From the NCBI GenBank assembly GCA_025354165.1, contig JANXNI010000016.1:86599-150598 (forward strand): a stretch of 64,000 bases of DNA, in the 5' to 3' direction. Positions 26,606 to 35,814 of the stretch are shown piece by piece. The stretch comes from Burkholderiales bacterium (GTDB lineage: Bacteria; Pseudomonadota; Gammaproteobacteria; Burkholderiales; Casimicrobiaceae). Under the pieces are notes generated by a model. It ran no database searches. It had not been told where the DNA came from and saw nothing but the letters and a program-made list of their open reading frames with translations. The first letter of the stretch is position 1, and each line of letters begins with the position of its first letter. The position numbers and the translations under genes are program-made.

Positions 26606-27292
26606 ATGAGCGAAGTCATCCCTTTTCGTGGCTTTTCGCTGCACGACCAAGTGGCGGAGCGAGTTCGTGCACTGATTTTTGATCGGAAAATCGCGCCGGG
26701 TGCCTTCATTGACGAGAATCTGCTAGCCGAACAGTGGCACATCAGCCGCACACCGCTTCGTGAGGCACTCAAGGTGTTGGCGGCGGAGGGGCTGGTTGAG
26801 CTGGTGCCGCGTCGCGGTTGTCGCGTGATCGAGATCACCGAGACCGATGCCGATGAGCTGTTCCCGATCATGGCGCTGCTGGAGGGGCGCTGCGCGCTGG
26901 AGGCGACGCAACATATGTCCGACGCTAACCTGCGCGAGCTGCAGCACCTGCACGATGAGCTGGAGCGCACGGCAGCCGTGCATGATGTCGACGGCTATTA
27001 CAAAGCGAATCACGTCTTTCACAGCTTTGTGCAGCGCGTGGCGAACAACCGCTGGCTGGATCGCGTGACGGCGGACTTGCGCAAATTCGTGCGCATGTTG
27101 CGCGGGCGACAGCTGGTATTTCCGGGACGCATTGACGCGTCGATCAACGAACACCGCGTGCTGATCGCGGCGATGCTCGCCCGCGATGGCGCGCGCGCCG
27201 AGCGGGCAATGCATGACCACCTGCTGGCACAACTCGCAGCGCTCAAAGCGCTACGCACACTGGAAAGCGAGGCACTAAAAAATGCTGGCTGA
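26606..27292 (+). CDS. GntR/FadR-family regulator of the malonate genes
   Basis: 228 aa from ATG 26606. An N-terminal winged helix-turn-helix (DQVAERVRALIFDRKIAPGAFIDENLLAEQWHISRTPLREALKVLAAEGLVELVPRRG) is followed by an all-helical FCD ligand-binding domain with the metal-binding pattern around GYYKANHVFHSFV and SINEHRVLIAAM. Family members bind small organic acids. Its stop overlaps the matA start by 11 bases, so it is co-translated with the malonyl-CoA decarboxylase and is a natural candidate for its regulator. Confidence 0.92.
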   Translation: MSEVIPFRGFSLHDQVAERVRALIFDRKIAPGAFIDENLLAEQWHISRTPLREALKVLAAEGLVELVPRRGCRVIEITETDADELFPIMALLEGRCALEATQHMSDANLRELQHLHDELERTAAVHDVDGYYKANHVFHSFVQRVANNRWLDRVTADLRKFVRMLRGRQLVFPGRIDASINEHRVLIAAMLARDGARAERAMHDHLLAQLAALKALRTLESEALKNAG

Positions 27293-28616
27293 TCTCTCCC
27301 CCGTTCCCGCCATTCGCAAGGCGGCGCTGCGTATCAATCAGATGACCAGCGAGCGACGCACTTTGAGGCTCGTCAAGGAATGCCATCGCCTGCTCTCGGT
27401 GCGCGCCGAGGCCAACAGCCCGGCGATTGCGCAGAACATCATCGCTGAACTCGACGCGCTAACCGAGTCGGAACAGGACGCGCTGTTTTACGCGTTGGCG
27501 CATGAATTTTCGCCCGATCCACAGGTTGTTTTGTCTGCTGCGCAAACGTATGCGGCCACGCCCACAGCGAACGCGTTGGCAGCGCTAACGCAGGTCGCAG
27601 AGCCCGCGCGTCAGGAATTATTTCGTCGCCTCAACCGCGCGCCGGGTGGCACGGCGGCGCTGGTGCGTTTGCGTCGTCAATTACTGCGTCGTCTCAACAA
27701 AAATAGCGAGTGGCAATCGGTCGAGGCCGACCTGTTGCACCTGCTCTCGTCGTGGTTCAATCCCGGCTTTCTGGAGATGCGCCGCGTTGACTGGAATTCG
27801 CCCGCGCATCTGCTCGAACAAATCATTCAGCACGAAGCGGTGCACGCGATTGACGGCTGGGACGACCTGCGCCGTCGTCTGCAGCCGGACCGTCGCTGCT
27901 TCGCTTTTTTTCATGCGCAGTTGGCCAATGTACCGCTGATTTTTGTTGAGGTTGCGCTAGTGCCGACGATGCCGGATGCGATTGCACCGCTAATCGACAA
28001 AAACTCGGAAATCACGGCGGCGAAACAGTTTCGCGTCGCTGCGTTTTATTCCATCAGCAACTGCGAGCCGGGGCTGCGTGGCGTGTCACTCGGAAATTTT
28101 CTGATCAAGCGCGTCGCTGAAGAACTGAAGCGCGAGCTGCCGCAGCTAAAGACGTTTTGCACGTTGTCTCCTGTTCCAGGGTTTATGTATTGGTTAACGC
28201 ACGTTGACGCAGCGCTTGCCTACGAGGGCTTGAAACCTGCAACCAGAAAGCGTTTGGTTGAGGCACTCGCGGATTTGCGTAAAGCGACCGACGGCGAGCT
28301 ATCTACTTTGTCGCGCGATGCGACGCTGAAGTCGCTCGACAAGGACGCTAAAGAGGCGCTGCTCGCACTCGCTAGCGCGTATCTCATTCACGAATCTCCG
28401 CGCGCCGGTGGCGATCCGGTGGCGCGCTTTCATCTGGATAACGGTGCCAAGCTGGAGCGCATTAACGCGCTGGCCAATCTGTCATCACAGGGGCTCAAGC
28501 AGTCTGCAGGATTGATGGTGAACTATCTCTACGATCTGGACCGCGTGGAGCAGGCGCATGAGGATTTTGTGAAGGGGACGGTCACGCATGCGAGAGGCGT
28601 GGGGTCGTTGATGTAA
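27282..28616 (+). CDS. matA: Malonyl-CoA decarboxylase
   Basis: 444 aa. It converts malonyl-CoA to acetyl-CoA and CO2. The N-terminal helical domain (LLSVRAEANSPAIAQNI) is followed by the acetyltransferase-like catalytic domain with FLEMRRVDWNSPAHLLEQI, a HEAVH motif, FFHAQLANVPLIFVEVAL, FYSISNCEPGLRGVSLG and TLSPVPGF, all typical of MCD. GVSLGNFLIKRV corresponds to the CoA-binding loop. Together with MatB downstream it forms the two-step malonate catabolic route. It overlaps the GntR gene and is followed by a 163-base gap with a short hairpin before matB. Confidence 0.95.
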   Translation: MLADLSPVPAIRKAALRINQMTSERRTLRLVKECHRLLSVRAEANSPAIAQNIIAELDALTESEQDALFYALAHEFSPDPQVVLSAAQTYAATPTANALAALTQVAEPARQELFRRLNRAPGGTAALVRLRRQLLRRLNKNSEWQSVEADLLHLLSSWFNPGFLEMRRVDWNSPAHLLEQIIQHEAVHAIDGWDDLRRRLQPDRRCFAFFHAQLANVPLIFVEVALVPTMPDAIAPLIDKNSEITAAKQFRVAAFYSISNCEPGLRGVSLGNFLIKRVAEELKRELPQLKTFCTLSPVPGFMYWLTHVDAALAYEGLKPATRKRLVEALADLRKATDGELSTLSRDATLKSLDKDAKEALLALASAYLIHESPRAGGDPVARFHLDNGAKLERINALANLSSQGLKQSAGLMVNYLYDLDRVEQAHEDFVKGTVTHARGVGSLM

Positions 28617-28752
28617 ATTCCCGGTTCCAGCAAGGACGACGCGGTCGATAGGCGTCAGCTGGTTGTGAAGTTCCACCGCAGGCGATCAAGCGCGAAAGCG
28701 AGATGGCAAAATCGTCGGACGCTAAACCCAGTTAGGCTCGAAAGAGCGTTGC

Positions 28753-28770
28753 GTAGGGTGCACGCCCTAC
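28753..28770. repeat. Short palindrome just before matB
   Basis: GTAGGG-TGCACG-CCCTAC forms a perfect 6-bp stem (the loop is itself nearly self-complementary) ending ten bases before the matB start codon. It resembles the GGGTGCACGCCCTAC intergenic repeats of betaproteobacteria. In the mRNA it could affect matB translation. The rest of 28617-28779 holds no gene. Confidence 0.5.
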
Positions 28771-28779
28771 GGGAAAAAG

Positions 28780-30324
28780 ATGAACAACAACAATTTATTT
28801 GCAGCCATTCGAGCGGCGTTTCCAGCCGAACTGAGCGCGGTGGCCATCGAGTCGGCAGACAGCACGACCGGCAGGACGACGAAACGCTACACGTGGCAAG
28901 ACATTGACGAGCACACCGCGCGGATCGCCAACTTGCTCACGTCGATGGCATTGCCAGAGGGCAGCCGTGTCGCCGTGCAAACCGAGAAGAGCGTTGAAGC
29001 GCTGATGCTCTACCTTGGCGTGTTGCGTGCGGGCTACGTTTACCTACCGCTCAACACGGCCTACCAGGCGGGTGAAATTGAATATTTCATCGGCAATGCG
29101 GAACCGGCCGTGGTGGTGTGTTCGCCGAAGTCACTGGCGTGGGTTCAGCCCATTGCCGATGCGGCAAAAGTTACACGCGTGTTTACGCTTGATGAGTCAG
29201 GCGGCGGCACGTTGATTGACGAAGCGACGAAACAATCTGCGACGCAAACCATAGCCGTCACAGGCGCTGACGATCTCGCAGCGATCCTCTACACAAGCGG
29301 CACGACCGGACGCAGCAAGGGGGCGATGCTCACGCACAATAACCTGCTGTCCAATGCGTTGACGCTGAAAGACTATTGGGGCTGGTCAAGCAATGATGTG
29401 CTGATTCACGCGCTACCTATTTTTCACGTGCATGGCCTGTTCGTCGCATCACACTGCGCGCTGCTATCGGGCGCGCGGATGATTTGGTTTTCGAAGTTCG
29501 ATCCAAATTCGGTGTTGGCGCGCCTGCCTGAAGCCACCGTGTTCATGGGCGTTCCGACGCTCTATGTTCGCCTGTTAGCCGACGCTCGTTTGAGTAAAGA
29601 ATCCTGCAAAAACGTACGGCTTTTCGTCGCCGGTTCAGCGCCCCTGCTCATCGAAACATTCAATGAATGGCAAGAGCGAACCGGGCATACCATTCTCGAG
29701 CGCTACGGCATGAGCGAGACCGCGATGCTGACCTCGAATCCGTACGCGCCCGATCAAGGCGAGCGTCGTGGTGGCACCGTAGGATTTCCGCTGCCGGGCG
29801 TCAATGTTCGTGTTGCGGACGAAAAAGGCGGAATCTGCCCTGTCAATGAAATCGGTGGCATCGAAGTCAAAGGACCCAATGTGTTCGCGGGGTATTGGCG
29901 CATGCCGGAAAAAAACAAGGAAGAATTTACCGTCGACGGCTGGTTCAAAACAGGCGATGTCGGCAAGATTGATGAGCACGGATACGTGGTGATTGTTGGC
30001 CGCAGCAAGGACCTGATCATCAGCGGTGGCTACAACGTTTATCCCGCTGAGATTGAGGGTTACATCAACGACATGCCGGGTGTTGCAGAGTCGGCCGTGA
30101 TCGGTGTGCCGCATCCGGATTTTGGCGAAGCGGGTGTCGCCGTGGTCGTAGCGAAAGCCGGTGTCTCGCTTGACGCAAACCTGATTCTCTCGACGCTCAA
30201 AAACAGCATCGCAAACTTCAAAGTGCCGAAACGCGTGTTCGTCGTCGCAGGTCTCCCGCGCAATGCAATGGGTAAAGTGCAGAAGAATTTGTTGCGTCAG
30301 GAGCACGCTGCATTGTTTTCCTGA
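28780..30324 (+). CDS. matB: Malonyl-CoA synthetase
   Basis: 514 aa, an adenylate-forming acyl-CoA synthetase. The phosphate loop reads YTSGTTGRSKGAML. LPIFHVHGLF, MGVPTLYVRLL and the A5 motif ERYGMSET follow, then GWFKTGDVGKIDEHGYVVIVGRSKDLIISGGYNVYP (A7-A8) and the A10 Lys in RNAMGKVQK. PIFHVHG and the downstream Arg are as in known MatB enzymes, and the neighbouring malonyl-CoA decarboxylase supports malonate as the substrate. It activates malonate with ATP and CoA. It is the last gene of the plus-strand gntR-matA-matB group. Confidence 0.94.
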   Translation: MNNNNLFAAIRAAFPAELSAVAIESADSTTGRTTKRYTWQDIDEHTARIANLLTSMALPEGSRVAVQTEKSVEALMLYLGVLRAGYVYLPLNTAYQAGEIEYFIGNAEPAVVVCSPKSLAWVQPIADAAKVTRVFTLDESGGGTLIDEATKQSATQTIAVTGADDLAAILYTSGTTGRSKGAMLTHNNLLSNALTLKDYWGWSSNDVLIHALPIFHVHGLFVASHCALLSGARMIWFSKFDPNSVLARLPEATVFMGVPTLYVRLLADARLSKESCKNVRLFVAGSAPLLIETFNEWQERTGHTILERYGMSETAMLTSNPYAPDQGERRGGTVGFPLPGVNVRVADEKGGICPVNEIGGIEVKGPNVFAGYWRMPEKNKEEFTVDGWFKTGDVGKIDEHGYVVIVGRSKDLIISGGYNVYPAEIEGYINDMPGVAESAVIGVPHPDFGEAGVAVVVAKAGVSLDANLILSTLKNSIANFKVPKRVFVVAGLPRNAMGKVQKNLLRQEHAALFS

Positions 30325-30445
30325 GAACAACTCGCTGTAACAACCCTGGCAACGCCGACATCCCGCAACCAACGGGTCGAATTTAGTCCGAGGACTCGAT
30401 CACAGATTTGAGCGGCTCAACAACCTGACGGCTTGCCAGGCGGGT

Positions 30446-31807
30446 TCAAGTTTTTGTAGTCACTGCGCCCATGACAGCATCCGGCAAAGCCGTGGCAATG
30501 CCGGGAAACAGGCAGATCAGGAGCACCGCCAAAATCATCAGCGCTACGAAAGGCAATACGCCCCAGATGATGTCGTTGAGTGCAATATCGGGCGCGATGT
30601 TTTTGATCACAAAGATGTTCAAACCCACCGGCGGGTGAATCAATCCGGTTTCCATCACGATGGTCATCAAAATGCCAAACCAGATCAAATCAAAGCCCGC
30701 CGCTTTGAGAGGCGGCAAAATTATCGGTGCCGTCATCAAAATGATGCTGACCGGCGGCAAGAAGAAGCCCAGCACAATCACCATGATGAGCACGGTGGCC
30801 AACAGTACCCAACGTGACAGGTGCATGCCCACGATCCATTCGGCGGTGGACTGGCTGATGTGCAGGTAGCTCATCACATAGGAAAACAACAACGACATGC
30901 CGATGATGAGCATCAGCATGGTGGACTCTTTCAAAGTCGAGGTGAGGATGGGCGCAAGATCTCTTGGCCGCCACACCCCGTAGATCACCGCGATCAAGCC
31001 AAGGGCCAGCAACGCGCCCAGCCCGGCGGTCTCTGACGGCGTTGCAAAACCGCCATACAGGGCGACCATCACGCCAATCAATAGCAGCACAAACGGCACC
31101 ACGCGCGGCAGCATTTCAAACTTTTCGCGGGTCGTAAATGTCTCCTCGGACAGCAGGGCCGAGGCTGTGCCAGTGCGCTTGAAGTCGGCTTCGGCGATTC
31201 GATACTCTTTGCGGTACCTGAACGCGGCGTAGACCGCAAACAGGGCCACCAGCAAAACGCCCGGAAAGATGCCGGCCAGAAACAGCCGTCCAAGCGACTG
31301 CTCGGCAGCCACTGCATACAGGATCATCGTGATCGAAGGTGGCAGCAAGATGCCCAGCGTGCCGCCTGCGGCAATGATCCCGGCAGCGAAGCCTGGCGAG
31401 TAGCCGCGCTTGCGCATCTCGGGAATGCCTGCGCTGCCAATGGCTGAACAGGTCGCCGGGCTGGAACCAGCCATCGCGGCAAACAGGGCGCAGGCAAACA
31501 CATTGGCAATGCCAAGGCCGCCCGGAATACGACCCATCCAGACATGCATGGCGGCGTAGAGGTCTTGCCCGGCTCGCGACTTTCCAATCGCCGCACCTTT
31601 CAAAATGAACAGGGGAATCGACAGCAGCGTGATGCTCGCCATTTCTTCATAGACGTTTTGCGTAATGGTGTCGAGTGCTGACGCCGGCATGAACAGGTAC
31701 ATGAAGAGCACCGCTACGCTTCCCAGCGCATAAGAAATCGGCGCGCCAGAAAACATGAACAGCAGCGTAACAACGCCAAACAGCGAGCCGATTGCGAGCA
31801 GGCTCAT
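30446..31807 (-). CDS. TRAP transporter large permease (DctM type), probable malonate system
   Basis: 453 aa, about twelve membrane helices. GSSPATCSAIGSAGIPEMRKRGYSPGFAAGIIAAGGTLGILLPPSI and the C-terminal PPVGLNIFVIKNIAP are the conserved DctM signatures. It couples Na+ flow to uptake of a substrate presented by the binding protein. The start overlaps the small-permease stop by four bases (ATGA). The gene converges on matB, and the operon order P-Q-M is complete. Malonate as the substrate is inferred from position; a TRAP malonate transporter (MatPQM) is known from Sinorhizobium meliloti. Confidence 0.93.
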   Translation of the reverse strand: MSLLAIGSLFGVVTLLFMFSGAPISYALGSVAVLFMYLFMPASALDTITQNVYEEMASITLLSIPLFILKGAAIGKSRAGQDLYAAMHVWMGRIPGGLGIANVFACALFAAMAGSSPATCSAIGSAGIPEMRKRGYSPGFAAGIIAAGGTLGILLPPSITMILYAVAAEQSLGRLFLAGIFPGVLLVALFAVYAAFRYRKEYRIAEADFKRTGTASALLSEETFTTREKFEMLPRVVPFVLLLIGVMVALYGGFATPSETAGLGALLALGLIAVIYGVWRPRDLAPILTSTLKESTMLMLIIGMSLLFSYVMSYLHISQSTAEWIVGMHLSRWVLLATVLIMVIVLGFFLPPVSIILMTAPIILPPLKAAGFDLIWFGILMTIVMETGLIHPPVGLNIFVIKNIAPDIALNDIIWGVLPFVALMILAVLLICLFPGIATALPDAVMGAVTTKT

Positions 31808-32376
31808 AAGGAAACTTTTTTGTTGAATTGGATCAGTGCGTTAATGCGCGCGCTGAGTTGAACCAGTATCTGCAGGGCGAGGAGCGTCATCCCTGCCGCC
31901 ATCAAACCATACGGAATACTCAACGGTGGCGCCCACGACGATGAGGTCGTCTGGTGATCTACCCACGCCTCGTGAAATAGCGTCCACGACTTCCAGGAAA
32001 AAAAGCTGCAAAACAAAAATCCAAGCAGATCGACGAGCATTACACGTATCCGCTCCATCACCGCTGGCATGAGTCCGGCGACCGCTTCAATGCCCACATG
32101 GCCGCGCAGCGACTGCACAAAAGCGCCGCTCAAAAACGTGGCACCCACCAGGCAGAAGACGGCCGCCTCGTCTTGCCAGTCGGTCGACGCCTTCAGGAAA
32201 TAGCGCGAGACTACGCTTGAGGTCAGGACGAGCGAGGCAACCAGCAAGGCAAGCATGCCAAGTACCACCATCGCCCGATTGATCCACTGCAGGGCGCGGG
32301 CTAGCGGCATGAGTAGGGCAGGGGTCTCGGGGTCAATGACCAACCCCGATGGGGCATTCTCGGGGGCGTGGCTCAC
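31804..32376 (-). CDS. TRAP transporter small permease (DctQ type)
   Basis: 190 aa from a GTG at 32376 that overlaps the stop of the binding-protein gene (GTGA); the open frame continues to 32412 but would overlap that gene by 40 bases. Four membrane helices are visible, with VVSRYFLKASTDWQDEAAVFCLVGATFLSGAFVQSLRGHVGIEAV as the conserved DctQ core. A proline-rich, non-hydrophobic N-terminal stretch of about 35 residues precedes the first helix. It forms the membrane complex with the large permease. Confidence 0.9.
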   Translation of the reverse strand: MSHAPENAPSGLVIDPETPALLMPLARALQWINRAMVVLGMLALLVASLVLTSSVVSRYFLKASTDWQDEAAVFCLVGATFLSGAFVQSLRGHVGIEAVAGLMPAVMERIRVMLVDLLGFLFCSFFSWKSWTLFHEAWVDHQTTSSSWAPPLSIPYGLMAAGMTLLALQILVQLSARINALIQFNKKVSL

Positions 32377-33401
32377 AGTAGCTTTTGAGCGGCCTTGAGG
32401 AGCGTCGCGCACGACTCGCTCTTGTCGGCAAAATCCTTCCAGGCCGTTTCACGTGCAATGACTTGCCACTTTTGCAACACAGCCTGGTCCATATCGTAGA
32501 TTTTGGCGCCTGCTTTGGCATAAATATCGGCAACCGCCTTGTCGTCTGCTCGGGCCGAGTCGCGGGCAAAAATTTCCAGTTCGGCACCCACCGCCATAAC
32601 AACGTCCTGCTGCGCTTTGGGCAATTTTTGAAAAACCTCTTTCGAAATCATCAAGGGCTCCAACATAAACCAGAAGGTCTTGTTACGTCCGGTGGTCAGG
32701 TGCTTGGCGACTTCTTCGAGCTTAAAGGAAATAAAGCTGGTGCTCGACGTCATGGCGGCATCCATCGCACCGGTTTGCATGGCCGCGTAAATTTCGTTGG
32801 ACGGCAGCGTGATAACCGAGGCCCCCGCCTGCTTGAGCATCATGTCCATCTCGCGGCTTCCGCCCCGCACCTTCATGCCCTTGGCATCGTCGGGCACCAC
32901 CAGTGCCTTGGTGCGGCTCGCGGTTCCTCCAGCCTGCCAGACCCAACTGACCACCATCACACCCTTGTCGTCAAGCAGCTTGGACAGGAGCTTGCCAACC
33001 TCGGCATTTTTCCAGGCCGCCCCCTGCTCGTAGCTGGGCACCAACGCGGGCATCAAGCCGATATTGGTTTCAGCCACTTCACCGCCAGCATAGGACAAGG
33101 GAAACAGCGTCATGTCGAGCGCGCCTTTGCGCAGGGCTGAAAACTGGGCATTAGTCTTCATCAGCGATGAGCCGGGATAGACGGAGGACTTCAGCGCGCC
33201 ACCGGTACGCTTTTCAACCTCGACAGCGAACTTGCGGCACAGGCGATCACGAAAGTCGCCCTCGGTCAGTGTACCGCCCGGAAATTGGTGGGAGATCTTC
33301 ATGCCGCCCGCCGCTTGCGCGTACGTGGGCCGGAGCAACGCCGTCAAGGCGCTGGCCGCGCCAGCTTGTATGAGGGTGCGTCGGGTCAGGGTCAGGGTCA
33401 T
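32373..33401 (-). CDS. TRAP transporter periplasmic binding protein (DctP type), Tat-like signal
   Basis: 342 aa. The N-terminus TRRTLIQAGAASALTALL has a twin-arginine-like signal, so export may be by the Tat route. The mature part is a DctP-family protein: KISHQFPGGTLTEGDF, FAVEVEKRTGGALKSSVYPGSSL, GMKVRGGSREMDMMLKQAGASVITLPSNEIYAAMQTGAMDAAMTS. The Arg in KVRGGS corresponds to the carboxylate-binding Arg of the family, so the substrate is an organic acid, likely malonate or a related dicarboxylate. AAGGAG stands seven bases before the ATG. It heads the minus-strand TRAP operon and is divergent from a second GntR gene. Confidence 0.92.
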   Translation of the reverse strand: MTLTLTRRTLIQAGAASALTALLRPTYAQAAGGMKISHQFPGGTLTEGDFRDRLCRKFAVEVEKRTGGALKSSVYPGSSLMKTNAQFSALRKGALDMTLFPLSYAGGEVAETNIGLMPALVPSYEQGAAWKNAEVGKLLSKLLDDKGVMVVSWVWQAGGTASRTKALVVPDDAKGMKVRGGSREMDMMLKQAGASVITLPSNEIYAAMQTGAMDAAMTSSTSFISFKLEEVAKHLTTGRNKTFWFMLEPLMISKEVFQKLPKAQQDVVMAVGAELEIFARDSARADDKAVADIYAKAGAKIYDMDQAVLQKWQVIARETAWKDFADKSESCATLLKAAQKLL

Positions 33402-33436
33402 GGTTATCTCCTTTGGGTGGGCGTTCGGGCTAAACA

Positions 33437-33517
33437 GGCATAGCTCGTCTAATTTATAGTGTCAAATCGTATATTTCATAAGCAAAATTGCATTAAGGAT
33501 TACCCTTTACCTATGTT
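33437..33517. promoter_or_regulatory. Divergent promoters between the TRAP operon and gntR
   Basis: For the minus-strand TRAP operon, TTGACA (33465-33460) and TATGCC (33442-33437) are 17 bases apart. For the plus-strand gntR, TTGCAT (33488-33493) and TATGTT (33512-33517) are 18 apart. The 158-base interval is A/T-rich compared with the flanking genes. A GCAA-AA-TTGC dyad at 33482-33491 overlaps the gntR -35 and could bind the regulator. These are read by eye and are only moderately close to consensus. Confidence 0.4.
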
Positions 33518-33559
33518 TTGACTGTGCTTTCGCAGTGATTTCGACCTAAACTGGTACGC

Positions 33560-34261
33560 ATGAATCTTTTATCCGAAACTCTGCGCGAGGCTATTGAAGA
33601 GGAAGTGACCACCGGCAAACTCTCGCCCGGCACCCATCTGGACGAAATTGAGTTGGCCAAACGCTTTGGCGTGTCGCGAACCCCCATTCGCGAAGCCTTG
33701 AGCCTGCTGGCGGGCGAAGGACTCGTAGAAATGCGACCTCGCCGTGGCGCTGTGGTCGCGCAAATCACCCCCGGGCGGCTCATCGAAATGTTTGAAGTGA
33801 TGGCTGAATTGGAGGCCATGTGTGTGCGGCTTGCGGCACGACGCATCTCGCAGACCGAGCTCCAGGCGCTGGAAAGCGCCCATGACAGCTGCCGTGCAGC
33901 CGCAGCCGGTCGTGACCCTAACGCCTATTTCTATGCTAACGAGCACTTTCACCAGGCCATCTATGCGGCAGGCCACAACAGCTATCTGAGCGACCAGGCG
34001 CACGCGCTACAGCGCAGACTGCGGCCTTATCGCCGCCTGCAACTACGGGTGCGCAACCGCATGCAGCACTCGCTTGACGAACATCAAGTCATTTTCGAAG
34101 CGCTGCGCGACGGCGACGCTGAGCTGGCGGTACGCGCCATTCGGGCCCATGTAGTAGTGCAAGGCGAGCGCTTTGCCGATTTGCTCGCCGGGCTGGCGGA
34201 TCTGGACGCCAAAACAGCGGCAGCCGACGCGCGCACGTCACGCAATCTGGTCGCGGTGTGA
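33560..34261 (+). CDS. GntR/FadR-family regulator divergent from the TRAP operon
   Basis: 233 aa. Winged helix-turn-helix at residues ~8-70 (TLREAIEEEVTTGKLSPG, ELAKRFGVSRTPIREALSLLAGEGLVEMRPRRGAVV) and an FCD-type helical domain with NAYFYANEHFHQAIYAAGHN and LDEHQVIFEALRDGD, where Asp/His residues can bind metal and ligand. It is a paralogue in kind of the GntR protein at 26606. Divergent placement next to the TRAP genes makes it their likely regulator; S. meliloti MatPQM is likewise controlled by a GntR protein. The last ~20 residues are low-complexity. Confidence 0.92.
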   Translation: MNLLSETLREAIEEEVTTGKLSPGTHLDEIELAKRFGVSRTPIREALSLLAGEGLVEMRPRRGAVVAQITPGRLIEMFEVMAELEAMCVRLAARRISQTELQALESAHDSCRAAAAGRDPNAYFYANEHFHQAIYAAGHNSYLSDQAHALQRRLRPYRRLQLRVRNRMQHSLDEHQVIFEALRDGDAELAVRAIRAHVVVQGERFADLLAGLADLDAKTAAADARTSRNLVAV

Positions 34262-34478
34262 GCCGAGGCGGACAACGCACGGCCCTGGCCGTTGCTTTAA
34301 AGAACCTGCGCCCCGATAAATTCATGGGCCGGCGCGATTGTTCTTTAGAGTTTTGTAGATGCGACCAATGAGTTCATAGCGCGCGGGTCAATGGCCCCCC
34401 GCTGTTTTCGGTACGGGCCATCTGGGCACGACGTTGTGACGTTTGAAGCTGTCTCCCTCGTGCGGCGCGATCAGTACG

Positions 34479-34751
34479 TTAGGCGCTCTGCGGCACCATG
34501 GCAAACATGCGCCGCATCATCGCCTCCAGCGCCAGTCGCCGTTTCAGTGGACTTTCGTATTCCCACCAATAGGGCACCAGGATCGCCCCAGCGCCGCCCA
34601 GGCGGCGGCGCAGCTCGATGCCGCTGCGCCGGGTGCGCGTTTGCGTGCGCGCGTACCACGCCGACAGCAGGCGCTCGCGTGCTTTGAGCCATTGCTGGGT
34701 ACGGCGCAGTAACGAGACTGAACCAGTGGAAAGGCGATCACGCCGCCGCAT
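34479..34751 (-). CDS. Small basic protein overlapping the bactofilin gene, function unknown
   Basis: 90 aa from ATG 34751. The start lies inside the end of the bactofilin gene with a 14-base overlap in another frame, so translation would be coupled. The sequence is strongly basic (many RR pairs: TQTRTRRSGIELRRRLGG) with a hydrophobic patch (GAILVPYWWEY). No signal or membrane helix is clear. I do not recognise a family. The overlap favours a real operon partner of the bactofilin, but a spurious frame is possible. The 217 bases from 34262 to 34478 hold no gene I can support. Confidence 0.45.
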   Translation of the reverse strand: MRRRDRLSTGSVSLLRRTQQWLKARERLLSAWYARTQTRTRRSGIELRRRLGGAGAILVPYWWEYESPLKRRLALEAMMRRMFAMVPQSA

Positions 34752-35406
34752 GATGATCGATGCCGTTCGGCACAGGTTTGCCCAGCACGGCTGCTGAACC
34801 CGCAATCCGCGCAGACGGGTAACCGGCAAACAGCGCGCTCTGTGCCTCGCCTTTACCGTCGATAGAGGCGATGTCGCCACTGACAACCCCGCCTTCAGAC
34901 ACCAGCAACGAGCCATAGCGAACGACGCCGGACACCCATCCCGACGCATGCACGATGAGTTTTTTTCGGGCGGTCAGATTGCCGGAAAACTTGCCGTGAA
35001 TCTCGGCGACATCGATGGTCACAGTGCCTTCGTACGAACCCGTCTTGAGAATTTCCAGCGTCTTGCTGTCCATAGATGCCTCAACATGGCCCTCGACCAC
35101 CAGAGTGTCGCAATCATTGATTTCTGCTCCTTTGAGTTTGATGTTAGGGCCGACGGTGAGTCGGGGCGCACCGGCGACGTGTGGCTCGGTCGATTCAACG
35201 TGTTGACCGCCGGCAGCGGGGGCTTTTGTTTCGCCGACGGCAGGCGTGCGCGTCGCCGTACTCAGCGGCGGCGTTACCGCGACCGCAGATAGCGGCGCGG
35301 CGTCCGCTTGCGGCGCATAGCGCGGGGTGTCAGGCGTCGCGCGACTGTTGATGACGGGGGCAGTAACGGGTTCGTCACGGCGACCTAGAAATGAATTTTT
35401 TAACAT
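34738..35406 (-). CDS. Bactofilin-family cytoskeletal protein
   Basis: 222 aa from ATG 35406, with GGGAG eight bases upstream. A ~95-residue Pro/Ala-rich disordered N-terminus precedes the bactofilin beta-helix (GPNIKLKGAEINDCDTLVVEGHVEASMDSKTLEILKTGSYEGTV...IHGKFSGNLTARKKLIVHASGWVSGVVRYGSLLVSEGGVVSGDI). Bactofilins polymerise without nucleotide and organise cell-wall or polar proteins. Here no M23 peptidase gene is adjacent, although such pairs are common. The C-terminus is Ala-rich with a His pair and overlaps the following small gene. Confidence 0.92.
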   Translation of the reverse strand: MLKNSFLGRRDEPVTAPVINSRATPDTPRYAPQADAAPLSAVAVTPPLSTATRTPAVGETKAPAAGGQHVESTEPHVAGAPRLTVGPNIKLKGAEINDCDTLVVEGHVEASMDSKTLEILKTGSYEGTVTIDVAEIHGKFSGNLTARKKLIVHASGWVSGVVRYGSLLVSEGGVVSGDIASIDGKGEAQSALFAGYPSARIAGSAAVLGKPVPNGIDHHAAA

Positions 35407-35698
35407 CGATATCTCCCTAAAGCGATGAGTGTCAGCACGGCGGATGCCCTGCTGAAATAAATGCACCAAACCTCGCTCCCCCGAGTGGCCGACTTTGCAA
35501 CTACCCTTGCAAACGTCCGAGCCCAGCACATTGAGCAAGTATGACGTCAGCATGGGTCGTGAGTTCTACTTTGCCATGACATTTCTTTCGTCCGCTGTCT
35601 CCACAGAACGACCAGATTACGCTCTGAATTGTCAAACCATTGATTTGTTTGGATTTTTGTTGTCGCGAGAGGCAGACAGAAACGGATAATTTTTTCAT

Positions 35699-35814
35699 CA
35701 GCTTTTTTATGCAATGACGTTTTTACGGGGGATTATTCGCATTTTCATAGAAAGTCGACTAATACTCATATTTCGATGTAGCCCAATATCACACGTCATT
35801 TCAACAAAAAGCTG
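35699..35814. repeat. 116-bp dyad repeat, copy E
   Basis: Begins CAGCTTTTTTATGCAATGACG and ends CGTCATTTCAACAAAAAGCTG, exactly 116 bases, with AGTCGACT exactly central. The inner TGACG/CGTCA arms add to the stem. GTAGCCCAA is in the right half. It lies between the bactofilin start (minus) and the beta-lactamase-like gene (plus). The rest of the gap (35407-35698) has no gene I can support. Confidence 0.88.
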
